Below, piece after piece: positions 21,379-30,203 of a stretch of DNA of 64,000 nt; the first letter of the stretch is position 1, and the number at the start of each line of letters is the position of its first letter. The position numbers and the translations under genes are program-made. Source of the DNA: Roseovarius indicus. GTDB taxonomy: Bacteria > Pseudomonadota > Alphaproteobacteria > Rhodobacterales > Rhodobacteraceae. The stretch is taken from NCBI RefSeq assembly GCF_008728195.1, contig NZ_CP031598.1, positions 4,774,001-4,838,000 on the forward strand, given 5' to 3'. The notes below the pieces were generated by a model. The model was not told the origin of the DNA, ran no database searches, and was given only the letters and a program-made list of their open reading frames with translations.

Positions 21379-22251
21379 ATGAGCGACGACACATACACCC
21401 CGCCCAAGGTCTGGACTTGGGACAAGGAAAGCGGCGGTCAGTTCGCCTCGACCAACCGCCCCATCGCCGGCCCCACGCATGACAAGGAATTGCCGGTCGG
21501 CAAGCATCCCTTCCAGCTGTACTCCCTCGGCACGCCCAACGGTGTGAAGGCCACGATCATGCTCGAAGAGCTGCTCGCCGCCGGCCACGATGCCGAGTAT
21601 GACGCCTGGCTCATCAATATCGGCGATGGCGACCAGTTCGGCAGCGGCTTCACCGAGATCAACCCCAACTCCAAGATACCGGCAATGGTCGACCACACCG
21701 GCGACAAACCCCTGCGCGTCTTCGAAAGCGGTTCGATCCTGATGCACCTGGCCGAGAAATTCGGGGCGTTCCTGCCCGCCAGCGGCCCGCAGCGCACCGA
21801 GGTCATCAACTGGCTGATGTGGCAGATGGGCAGCGCGCCCTTCCTCGGCGGCGGCTTCGGGCATTTCTACGCCTACGCGCCCGAGAAATACGAATACCCC
21901 ATCAACCGCTACGCCATGGAAACCAAGCGCCAGCTCGACGTGCTCGACCGCGAGCTCGCCGACAAGCCCTATATCGCCGGCGACGACTACTCGATCGCCG
22001 ACATGGCGATCTGGCCCTGGTACGGTAACCTCGCCCTCGGCCGGGCCTATGGCGACGCGGCCACGTTCCTCAGCGTGCATGAGTACGAAAACCTGATGGC
22101 CTGGGCCAAGAAGCTCGACAAGCGCCCGGGCGTGTCCCGCGGCCGCATGGTCAACAAGACCTCCGGAGAACCGAGCGAACAGCTGCACGAACGCCACGAC
22201 GCCAGCGACTTCGACACCAAGACTCAGGACAAGATCGGCGAAAAGGCCTGA
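21379..22251 (+). CDS. yghU: Glutathione-dependent disulfide-bond oxidoreductase (YghU-type nu-class GST)
   Basis: A 290-aa protein, the YghU length. The thioredoxin-like N-domain begins around residue 45 with YSLGTPNGVKATIMLEELLAAG, the nu-class signature where TPN replaces the usual catalytic Tyr/Ser motif. The helical C-domain contains YIAGDDYSIADMAIWPWY. YghU-type enzymes bind two glutathiones and reduce disulfides and peroxides. GAAGGAG precedes the ATG. It is probably monocistronic, with a terminator at 22275 and a possible stress-type promoter. Confidence 0.93.
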   Translation: MSDDTYTPPKVWTWDKESGGQFASTNRPIAGPTHDKELPVGKHPFQLYSLGTPNGVKATIMLEELLAAGHDAEYDAWLINIGDGDQFGSGFTEINPNSKIPAMVDHTGDKPLRVFESGSILMHLAEKFGAFLPASGPQRTEVINWLMWQMGSAPFLGGGFGHFYAYAPEKYEYPINRYAMETKRQLDVLDRELADKPYIAGDDYSIADMAIWPWYGNLALGRAYGDAATFLSVHEYENLMAWAKKLDKRPGVSRGRMVNKTSGEPSEQLHERHDASDFDTKTQDKIGEKA

Positions 22252-22274
22252 CCCTGTCCTGAGAGCACCGCCGC

Positions 22275-22306
22275 ACCGGCCACCGCACCTCCCGGCGGTG
22301 GCCGGT
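22275..22306 (+). terminator. Hairpin after yghU
   Basis: ACCGGCCACCGC and GCGGTGGCCGGT form a perfect 12-bp stem with an 8-nt loop 24 bp after the yghU stop. There is no long U tract, so the call rests on the stem and position. Confidence 0.65.
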
Positions 22307-22399
22307 TGCGTTTCACGCCCCGGAACACCGCCCGGTTCAAGGTTTCCGGTTTCCGCCGCCGCCGCATTCAGGCATGGTCCCCGGGAAAAGGAGGCCCCC

Positions 22400-23110
22400 A
22401 TGCCCGAGAAATCCCAGCTCCTCGCAGTGCTGATCGACGCCGACAACGTGCCCTCGAAATATGCCGAGGCGATCCTGCGGGAGGTGACCTCCTACGGCGA
22501 GCCCGGCCTGCGCCGGGTCTATGGCGACTGGTCGAACCAGCAGCTCTCCGGCTGGACCAAGACCGCCCAGAAGCTCGGCCTCGTCCAGCACCAGCAGACC
22601 GCCAACACCAAGGGCAAGAACGCCTCGGATATCGGGCTGGTGATCGACGCGATGGATATCCTGCACGCCGGCCATTTCGACGGCTTCGTGCTGGTCTCCT
22701 CCGACAGCGATTTCACCCGCCTGGCCAGCCGCATCCGCGAACAGGGCCTGACCGTCATCGGCATCGGCGAGGCCAAGGCGCCCGACGCGCTCAAGAACGC
22801 CTGCAACCGCTTCGTCGCGATCGAGAACATCTCTGACGAAAGCGACACCGCCGAGACCAAGAAGCAGGGGCTCGACACCCGCCGCGTGGGCGAGGCCCGC
22901 AAACTCATCACCGACGCGATGGAAAAGATCGACCAGGACGACGACTGGTTCCCCCTGGGTCGCATCGGCCAGCAGATCCAGGCCGACAAGCCCGACTTCG
23001 ACACCCGCAGCTACGGCAAGAAGAAGCTCAGCGACCTCGTCAAGGAACTGAAGGTCTTCGAAACGAAGACCGGGCCGGGCAACCAGCTCCTGGTCCGTCG
23101 GGTCGACTAG
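22400..23110 (+). CDS. NYN-domain ribonuclease with C-terminal OST-HTH/LOTUS domain
   Basis: A 236-aa protein after AAAGGAGG. Residues about 6-140 are a NYN (PIN-like) nuclease domain: LAVLIDADNVPSKYAEAIL provides the first Asp pair, GKNASDIGLVIDAMDIL the middle acidic group and VLVSSDSDFTRLASRIREQG the third. Residues about 160-236 (RRVGEARKLITDAMEKIDQDDDWFPLGRIGQQIQ onward) form an OST-HTH/LOTUS winged helix that binds RNA in eukaryotic homologues. Probably a metal-dependent RNase or RNA-binding factor, target unknown. It stands alone before the M48 gene. Confidence 0.9.
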   Translation: MPEKSQLLAVLIDADNVPSKYAEAILREVTSYGEPGLRRVYGDWSNQQLSGWTKTAQKLGLVQHQQTANTKGKNASDIGLVIDAMDILHAGHFDGFVLVSSDSDFTRLASRIREQGLTVIGIGEAKAPDALKNACNRFVAIENISDESDTAETKKQGLDTRRVGEARKLITDAMEKIDQDDDWFPLGRIGQQIQADKPDFDTRSYGKKKLSDLVKELKVFETKTGPGNQLLVRRVD

Positions 23111-23254
23111 GGCGCAACGGGCCACCGCATCGCACATACCGTCCCGGGCCTGACCCGGGACGTTCCTCGCCCGCCACCGCCCGCGTCGCGCTTGCGCTTC
23201 CGGGCCCGCCTTCGTAGCCTGACACCCCGGAACCCAAGGCTTGGACGGCGCCCC

Positions 23255-24394
23255 ATGATCGGACCCCTGATTGACCGCTGGCAGGCGCGGTTCGCCGACC
23301 GGCTTCTCGAACAGGCAAAACGCGAGGTCGATCATTCCCGCCCGCGCATGACCGGCCGCCTCGCGCTGGGCTGGGCCCTGTCCTTCCTGCTGCTGGCGAC
23401 CCCATATCTCTGCGTCGCGGGCGGCGTGGCGCTGATCATCGTCGCCTATCCCGATATCGGCCCCATCATAGTCGGCCTGATCCTGATCGGGTTCGGCCTC
23501 ACCCTTCTGCCCCCTCGCCACAGGAACCAGTCGAAAACCTACCGGCGCGATGACCTGCCCAGGCTGTTTGCCCTGCTCGACAGGATAGCCGCCAAGCTTC
23601 ACACCACGGCCCCTGACGGCATCCACCTCGATGAGGACTTCAACGCCTACATCACGCAGTACCGCGCCCGCTTTTCCCGGCGGCAGGAATGGGTGCTCGG
23701 CATCGGCCTGCCGCTCTGGGCCGCACTCGACCCCGAGGAGCGCATCGCCGTTCTGGCGCATGAAATGGCGCATAAGGTGAACGAGGATCCGATGCGCTCC
23801 GGCGTCTTCGCAAGCGCGTACTCGGTCCTGTCGAACTGGTACGACACGTTCGAACTGGATGCCTATTACTATTACAACGAGGGTCACCTGACCCAGATTG
23901 TCGCCGCCATGATGATCGGCACCTACCAGCGCGCCCTCTCCCGCTTCGCCTTCTTCGAGTCGCAGCGTGCGGAATACCGCGCCGACGCCCACGCCATGCG
24001 CGTCGCCGGGGCCGAACCGGTCATCTCCATGCTCGAGGCCTTCACCCGCGCCGATCTTTCAGAACGCAGCATCGTCGACCTCTACCCCTATACCGGGGAT
24101 CAGGGCGCGCGGATCTTCGATCACATGGGCCGCGCCGTCTCCGATGCCGACCCCGAAACCGCCGCGCGCTACCTTACCGAGGCCGCCCGTGAGAAAAAGC
24201 GCGTCGACAATTCCCACCCGCCCACGGCCCTGCGGATCGAGTTCATCGACTCCCTGCCCGCCGCCCTGTCACAGAACCGGCTATCCGCCGAAGCGGTCGA
24301 CTTCCCCGCCATCGACGCCGAGCTTCAGCCCCTGCGCGACGAGCTTGGCAAGACGATGATGGAAGAGCTCTACGAGATCGAAGTCAATCGATAG
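23255..24394 (+). CDS. M48-family membrane metallopeptidase
   Basis: A 379-aa protein. Two transmembrane segments lie at about residues 36-55 and 60-85. The zinc site is HEMAH (in VLAHEMAHKVNED, about residue 170), with a downstream glutamate region EYRADAHAMRVAG typical of Ste24/HtpX-like proteases. An SHPPTALRIEF segment near the C-terminus also fits M48. It is likely a membrane protein quality-control protease with a cytosolic catalytic part. It ends just before a REP-like repeat and converges with dapA. Confidence 0.88.
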   Translation: MIGPLIDRWQARFADRLLEQAKREVDHSRPRMTGRLALGWALSFLLLATPYLCVAGGVALIIVAYPDIGPIIVGLILIGFGLTLLPPRHRNQSKTYRRDDLPRLFALLDRIAAKLHTTAPDGIHLDEDFNAYITQYRARFSRRQEWVLGIGLPLWAALDPEERIAVLAHEMAHKVNEDPMRSGVFASAYSVLSNWYDTFELDAYYYYNEGHLTQIVAAMMIGTYQRALSRFAFFESQRAEYRADAHAMRVAGAEPVISMLEAFTRADLSERSIVDLYPYTGDQGARIFDHMGRAVSDADPETAARYLTEAAREKKRVDNSHPPTALRIEFIDSLPAALSQNRLSAEAVDFPAIDAELQPLRDELGKTMMEELYEIEVNR

Positions 24395-24400
24395 CCCGCA

Positions 24401-24463
24401 GGGTGGGTGAAACCCACCCCACGCCACGCTCGCGATACGGAAAGCGGTGGGTTCGCACCCACC
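24401..24463. repeat. REP-like pair of palindromes between convergent genes
   Basis: GGGTGGGT-gaa-ACCCACCC (24401-24419) and GGTGGGT-tcgc-ACCCACC (24446-24463, flanked by CTACGG) are two related palindromes. The same core recurs at 39162. The arrangement resembles REP/BIME intergenic repeats and may terminate both convergent transcripts. Confidence 0.85.
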
Positions 24464-24471
24464 CTACGGCC

Positions 24472-25347
24472 TCAGTTCATCAGCCCCGCGTGCCGCATGC
24501 CGTCCTCGACCAGCGCCTTGGTCTCGTCGCTCAGCCCCGTCAAAGGCGAGCGCACCTCGTCACTGCAAAGCCCCACAAGCGACATCGCGTATTTCACACC
24601 CACCAGCCCCGGCTCCGTGAAGATCGCCTTGTGCAGCGGCATCAGCCGATCCTGCGTCTCCAGCGCCTTCTGGTAGTCGCCGGCAAGACAGGCCTCCTGC
24701 ACATCCGCCACCATCCGCGGCGCGACGTTGGCCGTGACCGAGATCACGCCCACGCCGCCCTGCGCATTGAACCCGTGCGCCGTGGCGTCCTCGCCCGAGA
24801 TCTGCACGAACTCCTTGCCGCAGGTGATCCGCTGGTCGCTCACGCGGGCCAGGTCGCCGGTGGCGTCCTTCACCCCGATGATCCGCGGCAGTTTCGCCAG
24901 CTCGCCCATCGTCGCCGGCGTCATGTCGACGACCGAGCGGCCGGGAATGTTGTAGATGATGATCGGCAGCTCGCAGCAATCGTGCAACGCGGTGAAATGC
25001 GCGATCAGCCCGCGCTGGGTGGGCTTGTTGTAATAGGGCGTTACCACCAGCGCCGCATTGGCGCCGACCTTCTCGGCATGCTGCATGAAGCGGATCGCCT
25101 CGACCGTGTTGTTCGATCCGGCCCCGGCAATCACCGGAACCCGGCCCGCCGCCGCGCGCACCACTTCCTCGACCACGGTTTCGTGCTCGGTATGGGTCAG
25201 CGTCGGGCTTTCACCGGTCGTGCCCACGGGCACAAGGCCGTGGCTGCCTTCGGCGATATGCCATTCCACGAGTTTCTTGAGCGTCTCAAGATCCAGCTCG
25301 CCGTTCTTGAACGGCGTGACCAGGGCAGGAAAAGATCCTTTGAACAT
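24472..25347 (-). CDS. dapA: 4-hydroxy-tetrahydrodipicolinate synthase
   Basis: A 291-aa class I aldolase-fold enzyme starting [13 protein letters not shown] at 25347. It has GTTGESPTL (substrate carboxylate loop), the catalytic Tyr in [10 protein letters not shown] and the Schiff-base Lys in [10 protein letters not shown]. It condenses pyruvate with aspartate semialdehyde, the committed step to diaminopimelate and lysine. asd, dapD and dapE lie elsewhere in this window. It is divergent from the lytic transglycosylase gene, with a 154-bp shared promoter region. Both products serve peptidoglycan metabolism. Confidence 0.97.
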   Translation of the reverse strand: MFKGSFPALVTPFKNGELDLETLKKLVEWHIAEGSHGLVPVGTTGESPTLTHTEHETVVEEVVRAAAGRVPVIAGAGSNNTVEAIRFMQHAEKVGANAALVVTPYYNKPTQRGLIAHFTALHDCCELPIIIYNIPGRSVVDMTPATMGELAKLPRIIGVKDATGDLARVSDQRITCGKEFVQISGEDATAHGFNAQGGVGVISVTANVAPRMVADVQEACLAGDYQKALETQDRLMPLHKAIFTEPGLVGVKYAMSLVGLCSDEVRSPLTGLSDETKALVEDGMRHAGLMN

Positions 25348-25501
25348 GACACGCTCCATTGATTTGCGTTACAGTTGGGCCAGGGCCCGGTGAAACGCGC
25401 GCGACACTAGCGGCAAGCCGCCCATCTGCCAAGCTTGTGAGTGGACTTGTCCCTCGCCGCGCGCTTAGGCTGGGCGTGTCTATCCTTTGCATGGGCCGGA
25501 A

Positions 25502-27469
25502 ATGCAAGCCATGATGCGTTGCCTCGCTGCCTTGTTGATGTTTTTGAGCCTGTCCGCCGCGGCGCCGGCACAGGAGGAAGACGTGCGAATCGCGCCACGT
25601 CCCCTGCAAAGCGCCTTCGACGCAATCCGGAACGGCCGCTGGGACACCGCCAGCCGCATCGCCGAGCGGGACGGCCCCGCCGCCGTGTCCATCATCGAGT
25701 GGATTCGTCTGCGCGAAGGGCGCGGAACACCCGAAGAGGTTCTGGCCTTCGTCGAAGAGCATCCCGACTGGCCCGGCATCTCCTACCTGCGCAAGCGCAG
25801 CGAAGAGGTGATGACCCACGCCGATTTCGACGACGTTCTGGCCTTCTACAGCGATTACCGCCCCCAGACCGGCGAAGGCGTTCTGAACTACGCCCGCGCC
25901 CTGACCGCCCGCGGCCAGGAAGGCGAGGCCGCCGCCACGGTCGTTCTGGCATGGCGCACGATGGACCTTTCGACCGCCGAGCATAACGCCTTCCTCGACG
26001 CCCATGCCGATCTCCTGAAACCGCATCACGAGTCGCGGATGCAGATGGCGGTCTGGCGCGGCCTGCGCGACGTGCAGCAGATGCTGCCGCTGGTCAGCAA
26101 GGAAACCCGCGCGCTGGTCGAGGCCCGTCAGAAGATCGAGCGCGGCACAGCCCTGAAGGACAGCGACCTGCCCGAGGGCGGCGCCACCGATGCCGGCATC
26201 GCCTACGAGCGTTTCAACCAGCATATCAAGAAGGGCCGCAGCGACGACGCGATTGCCCTGATGATCAAGCAGAGCAAGATCGAAGACGGGCTTGGCGAGC
26301 CCGACCGCTGGGCCGGATGGCGGCGCTACCTCGCCCGCTCGAAGATGCGCGAGGGCGATATCGACACCGCCTATCAGCTCGCCGCGATTCACCAGCTGGT
26401 CGACGGGTCCAACTACGCCGATCTCGAATGGCTGTCGGGCTACCTGGCGCTCACCTATCTCGAGGCGCCCGAACTGGCCCTCGACCATTTCCAGCGGTTC
26501 CGCGCGGCGGTCGAAACGCCCATCTCGCTGGGCCGCGCCGGGTACTGGATCGGCCGCGCCCAGGATGCCCTCGGCGACACCGAAGCGGCCCAGCTCTCCT
26601 ACGCCTTCGGCGGCGAATACCAGACCAGCTTCTACGGCCTTCTGGCCGCCGAACGCGCCGGCATGCCCCCCGACCCGGCCCTGGCCGGCGCGGCCCCCGA
26701 TCCCGATTGGCGCAACGCCCCCTTCGCCCAGTCTCCGCTCTTCAAGGCGGGCGTTCTGCTGCTCAGCACCGACCGCATCTCTCTGGCCGAACAGTTCTTC
26801 GTGGCCCTGACCGACACGCTGGAAGAAGACGAGATCAACCGCCTCGGCCATGCCCTCGACACCCTTGACGAGCCCCATCTCGAGGTCATGGTCGGCAAGG
26901 CCGCCGCCCAGCGCGGCCTCGTCGTGCCCGGGCCCTATTACGCCCTCCACCCGATGCGGCAGATGGACCTGCCCGTTCCCGTCGAACTGGCCCTCGCCAT
27001 CGCCCGCCGGGAAAGCGAATTCGACCACCGCGTCCAAAGCGGCGCAGGCGCGCAAGGCCTCATGCAGCTCATGCCGGGCACCGCCTCCGACATGGCCCGG
27101 TCCCTTGGCATCCAGCACACCCGCTCTCGCGTGCTGTCCGACTGGCGCTACAATGCGACGCTCGGCTCGGCCTACCTGGCCCAGCTGGTCAACCGGTTCG
27201 ACGGGAATATCGTCATGGTCTCGGCAGGCTACAACGCCGGGCCGGGCCGCCCGCTGCGCTGGATGAAGGAATACGGCGACCCCCGGCAGGGCGAGCGCGA
27301 CATCATCGACTGGATCGAGCACATCCCCTTCCGCGAAACCCAGAACTACGTGATGCGCGTCGCCGAAAGCCTGCCGATCTACCGCGCCCGGCTTGGGAAG
27401 AACCCGCTGCCGGTGCCATTCTCGGAAGAACTCTCCGGCGGAACCCTACGCCAGCTGGCGCTGGATTAG
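25502..27469 (+). CDS. slt: Soluble lytic murein transglycosylase
   Basis: A 655-aa periplasmic protein. Signal peptide to about residue 25 (LSLSAAAPAQ). A long alpha-helical superhelical U/L-domain runs from about 30 to 480, then the lysozyme-like SLT domain: catalytic Glu in ALAIARRESEFD, GAQGLMQLMPGTA and MVSAGYNAGPGR. It cleaves the MurNAc-GlcNAc bond with 1,6-anhydro formation. The ATG at 25502 or 25511 may be used. Its stop overlaps that of the convergent methyltransferase gene by TTAG. Confidence 0.95.
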   Translation: MQAMMRCLAALLMFLSLSAAAPAQEEDVRIAPRPLQSAFDAIRNGRWDTASRIAERDGPAAVSIIEWIRLREGRGTPEEVLAFVEEHPDWPGISYLRKRSEEVMTHADFDDVLAFYSDYRPQTGEGVLNYARALTARGQEGEAAATVVLAWRTMDLSTAEHNAFLDAHADLLKPHHESRMQMAVWRGLRDVQQMLPLVSKETRALVEARQKIERGTALKDSDLPEGGATDAGIAYERFNQHIKKGRSDDAIALMIKQSKIEDGLGEPDRWAGWRRYLARSKMREGDIDTAYQLAAIHQLVDGSNYADLEWLSGYLALTYLEAPELALDHFQRFRAAVETPISLGRAGYWIGRAQDALGDTEAAQLSYAFGGEYQTSFYGLLAAERAGMPPDPALAGAAPDPDWRNAPFAQSPLFKAGVLLLSTDRISLAEQFFVALTDTLEEDEINRLGHALDTLDEPHLEVMVGKAAAQRGLVVPGPYYALHPMRQMDLPVPVELALAIARRESEFDHRVQSGAGAQGLMQLMPGTASDMARSLGIQHTRSRVLSDWRYNATLGSAYLAQLVNRFDGNIVMVSAGYNAGPGRPLRWMKEYGDPRQGERDIIDWIEHIPFRETQNYVMRVAESLPIYRARLGKNPLPVPFSEELSGGTLRQLALD

Positions 27470-28320
27470 GCCCGTATCGCGGAATAGAGGTTGAGCGTCG
27501 CCGGCACGCGCACACCGTCTGGCGTGGCAAAGGCCTGCATCTTCTCGCTCAGCGCCTCGACGATCACCTTCGCATCCTCGGCCGTGCCCTCCTTCTCCTT
27601 CAGGATGCGCGAGGCCGGGCCCACATGCGCGGCAAACTTCGCCACCTCCTCGACCGAACCCAAGGGCGTGAGGTCGACGGAAACCTCTTGCGAGGAAACC
27701 TCCGCCAACCCGGCCTGTTCCAGGATACCGGTCACATAGTCCCGCTCGGCAAAGGCCATCGGCCCCGGCGCGCGCGGGTCGGCAGGCTCCGGCGCGCCCA
27801 GCCGGTCGACCGCCACCTGCCGGGGCAGGGAAAACCACGGGTTTTCCTGCAAGCCGCTCCAGCAGACGAAATGCATCCGCCCGCCGGGCCGCATCGCCTT
27901 GGCCATGTTCGCAAACGCTGCCACGGAATCGGCAAAGAACATCACGCCGAAACGAGAGATCATCGCATCGAACGCCCCCGGCTCGAACCCATGCGTCTGC
28001 GCATCGGCAACAACGAAATCGACCGTCGCGCACCCGGCCTCGTCCGCCCGTTTCCGCGCCCCCTCCAGCATCACCGGCGAGATATCCGCGCCCGTCACCC
28101 GGCCATCCGGCCCAACCGCCGCGGCCGCCGCCAGCGTGCTCGCCCCGGTGCCACAGCCGATATCGAGCACCCGCTCGCCCGGCTGCAACGCCGCAGCCTC
28201 GAGAACGCAATCCAAAGCCGGCGCCATCGCCGCATCGAGGACGGCCGCGTTCTCGACCCACTTGTTGCCCGACTCCGACGACCAGAACTCCGCCTGATCC
28301 CTGTTCGGCCCCTCGCTCAT
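27466..28320 (-). CDS. Class I SAM-dependent methyltransferase
   Basis: A 284-aa methyltransferase. Motif I is VLDIGCGTGASTLAAA (about residue 52), followed by VTGADISP and DAMISRFGVMFFAD, the pattern of the UbiE/Methyltransf_11/25 group. The substrate cannot be read from the sequence. The ATG (28318-28320) overlaps the agmatinase TGA as ATGA, so the two are translationally coupled. This suggests, but does not prove, a role around polyamine or guanidino compounds. It is the last gene of the M17/NlpC-P60/agmatinase run. Confidence 0.88.
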   Translation of the reverse strand: MSEGPNRDQAEFWSSESGNKWVENAAVLDAAMAPALDCVLEAAALQPGERVLDIGCGTGASTLAAAAAVGPDGRVTGADISPVMLEGARKRADEAGCATVDFVVADAQTHGFEPGAFDAMISRFGVMFFADSVAAFANMAKAMRPGGRMHFVCWSGLQENPWFSLPRQVAVDRLGAPEPADPRAPGPMAFAERDYVTGILEQAGLAEVSSQEVSVDLTPLGSVEEVAKFAAHVGPASRILKEKEGTAEDAKVIVEALSEKMQAFATPDGVRVPATLNLYSAIRA

Positions 28321-29288
28321 GCGCCGGCGCCCTTCATCTGGCCGGCCATCACGCAAAGCAGCTCGAACATGATCGACACCCCAAGGAACGCCGTGCCCCC
28401 CGACGGGTCGAAGGGCGGCGACACCTCGACCATGTCGGCGCCCACGATATTCAGCCCCTCCAGCTCCCGCACCACCTGCAACGCCTGGTAGGAATTCGGC
28501 CCCCCCACCTCGGGCGTGCCGGTGCCGGGCGCAAAGGTCGGGTCGACGAAATCGATGTCATAGCTCACATAGGTCGGCCCGCTCCCGGCAATCTCGCGCG
28601 CCTCGGCCATCACGTCGGCCACGCCCCGCTCGTGGAACTCTTCCACAAGGATCAGGCGGATGCCGTTCGCCTTGGCGAAATCCCGGTCCTCGGTGTCGTA
28701 CATCGTGCCGCGCAGGCCGATCTGAACCACCTTCTTCGGGTCGAGCAAACCCTCCTCCACCGCGCGGCGGAAGGGGGTGCCATGGGTGTACATCGTCCCC
28801 CCGAAATAGGAATGAAACAGGTCGGTATGGCTGTCGAAATGCACCATCCCCACCGGGCCCTCCTTTGCCACCGACCGCAGAACCGGCAACGATGTCAGGT
28901 GATCGCCCCCGCCCGTCAACGGCACGATCCCGGCCCCCATCACCTTGTCGTAGAAGGCGGTGATCCGCTCCATGCTGTCGGGAATATCCGCCGGGTTCGG
29001 CCCCACGTCGCCCAGATCGGCACAATTCACGGTCTCGAACGGGCGCATCCCGCTCGTCGGGTGCTGCGCCCGGATCATGGTCGAGGCATCGCGCAACTGC
29101 CGCGGCCCGTGGCGCGGGCCGGGGCGGTTCGTCGTGCCGCTGTCCCACGGCACACCGATCAGGCCGACCTCGACATCGCCGAACCGCGCATGCTCCGGCG
29201 GCACGTAGGGCAGCCGCATGAAGGTCGGCACCCCAGCAAACCGCGGCAGGTCGAACCCCGAAACGGGGTGAAAGAACGGATCGCTCAT
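28317..29288 (-). CDS. speB: Agmatinase / ureohydrolase family protein
   Basis: A 323-aa arginase-fold enzyme with the binuclear manganese motifs GGGDHLTSLP, HFDSHTDLF and SYDIDFVDPTFAPGTGTPEVGG. It hydrolyses a guanidino compound to urea plus an amine. Agmatine is the usual assignment, but guanidinobutyrate or guanidinopropionate fit the same motifs. The start overlaps the NlpC/P60 stop (TGATG) and its stop overlaps the next start (ATGA). No arginine decarboxylase is in the window, which leaves the substrate open. Confidence 0.88.
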   Translation of the reverse strand: MSDPFFHPVSGFDLPRFAGVPTFMRLPYVPPEHARFGDVEVGLIGVPWDSGTTNRPGPRHGPRQLRDASTMIRAQHPTSGMRPFETVNCADLGDVGPNPADIPDSMERITAFYDKVMGAGIVPLTGGGDHLTSLPVLRSVAKEGPVGMVHFDSHTDLFHSYFGGTMYTHGTPFRRAVEEGLLDPKKVVQIGLRGTMYDTEDRDFAKANGIRLILVEEFHERGVADVMAEAREIAGSGPTYVSYDIDFVDPTFAPGTGTPEVGGPNSYQALQVVRELEGLNIVGADMVEVSPPFDPSGGTAFLGVSIMFELLCVMAGQMKGAGA

Positions 29289-30121
29289 CAAAACTCTCCC
29301 AGTCTCTTGCGCGAGGTCACCGGGCCATCGCCCTGCGCCTCGATCCGGTTCACGGCCGCTTCCAGCGGCTCGAAACTCGTGGCCATGCTGTTGGCATTGG
29401 CATGCAACAGCGTGTCCCTGTTCGCCACCCACGCGACATGGGTTTTCCAGAACAACAGGTCACCCCTCTGCAACGGGGCATCCTCGGGCAACGCCTGCCC
29501 CAGCTCGGCCTCCTGCATGTCGCTGTCGCCGGGGCACTCGATACCGCACGCTAGGCACGCCATCTGCACAAGGCCGGAACAATCTATCCCATAGCTCGTG
29601 TTCCCGCCCCAGAGATACGGCGTGCCCAGGAATACCTCGGCCACGTCGACCGGGTCCTGGCCCATCTCCTCGACCGGCGACAGGTGCACCGACGGCACGA
29701 ACCCCTGCGACGTGGCCGCGAAACGGCCCTCCTGCCCGGTGACCGTCAGCAAGGCGCCGTGGCTCAGCGCCGCCAGCTCCCGCGTCTTGAAATCCGGCGA
29801 CCGGTACAAATGCGTGGCCCGCGCGGTCACCCGATGCGTCGGCGCCGGCACATCCGATAGCTGGTCGGCCCGAACGTAGCCCGTGTACCCATCCTTCTCC
29901 GCCTCGGCAAAGGCCCAGCCCTCTCGCTCTTCGTAGATGGCAACGGCGTCGCCCAGAAGAAGCTGCCGGTCCCGGGCACCGCCCGGCTCGCGCAGAAGGT
30001 CGGCCACGGGCACCACGACCCGCCGGGTCGTGCCTTCAACGAACGTGGCGGCCTCGACCTTGCCCTGCAGACGCAAGGCGGCGACGCGGCCATTGGCGGG
30101 GTGTCGGCGCGGATCGGTCAT
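29288..30121 (-). CDS. NlpC/P60-family peptidase with SH3-like domains
   Basis: A 277-aa protein. Bacterial SH3-like regions occupy roughly residues 30-150 (GYTGYVRADQL and QGFVPSVHLSP are typical strands). The C-terminal NlpC/P60 domain has the catalytic Cys in YGIDCSGLVQMA and a His in KTHVAWV. Such proteins cleave gamma-D-Glu-diaminopimelate or related wall peptides. No signal peptide is visible, so it may act in the cytosol on recycled muropeptides. It is 82 bp downstream of the M17 peptidase, with a repeat element between. Confidence 0.9.
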   Translation of the reverse strand: MTDPRRHPANGRVAALRLQGKVEAATFVEGTTRRVVVPVADLLREPGGARDRQLLLGDAVAIYEEREGWAFAEAEKDGYTGYVRADQLSDVPAPTHRVTARATHLYRSPDFKTRELAALSHGALLTVTGQEGRFAATSQGFVPSVHLSPVEEMGQDPVDVAEVFLGTPYLWGGNTSYGIDCSGLVQMACLACGIECPGDSDMQEAELGQALPEDAPLQRGDLLFWKTHVAWVANRDTLLHANANSMATSFEPLEAAVNRIEAQGDGPVTSRKRLGEF

Positions 30122-30129
30122 GGTGCCTC

Positions 30130-30191
30130 AGGGGCGCTGCCCCTCTTGGCCTGCGGCCAATTCACCCCGGAGTATTTCTGGCAAGATGAAG
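30130..30191. repeat. Double hairpin plus conserved GAGTATTT tail element
   Basis: Two perfect hairpins, AGGGGC-gct-GCCCCT (30130-30144) and TTGGCC-tgc-GGCCAA (30146-30160), are followed by CCGGAGTATTTCTGGCAAGA and TGAAG. The tail matches the arm at 18630-18652. It lies between the M17 peptidase and NlpC/P60 genes and is likely a dispersed intergenic repeat with partial terminator function. Confidence 0.8.
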
Positions 30192-30203
30192 ACATGACGC
30201 GGC

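Noticed and set aside
22337..23992. 551-aa minus frame across NYN-LOTUS and M48 genes
   Set aside because: Third-position GC bias opens this frame; both plus-strand genes have clear catalytic motifs.
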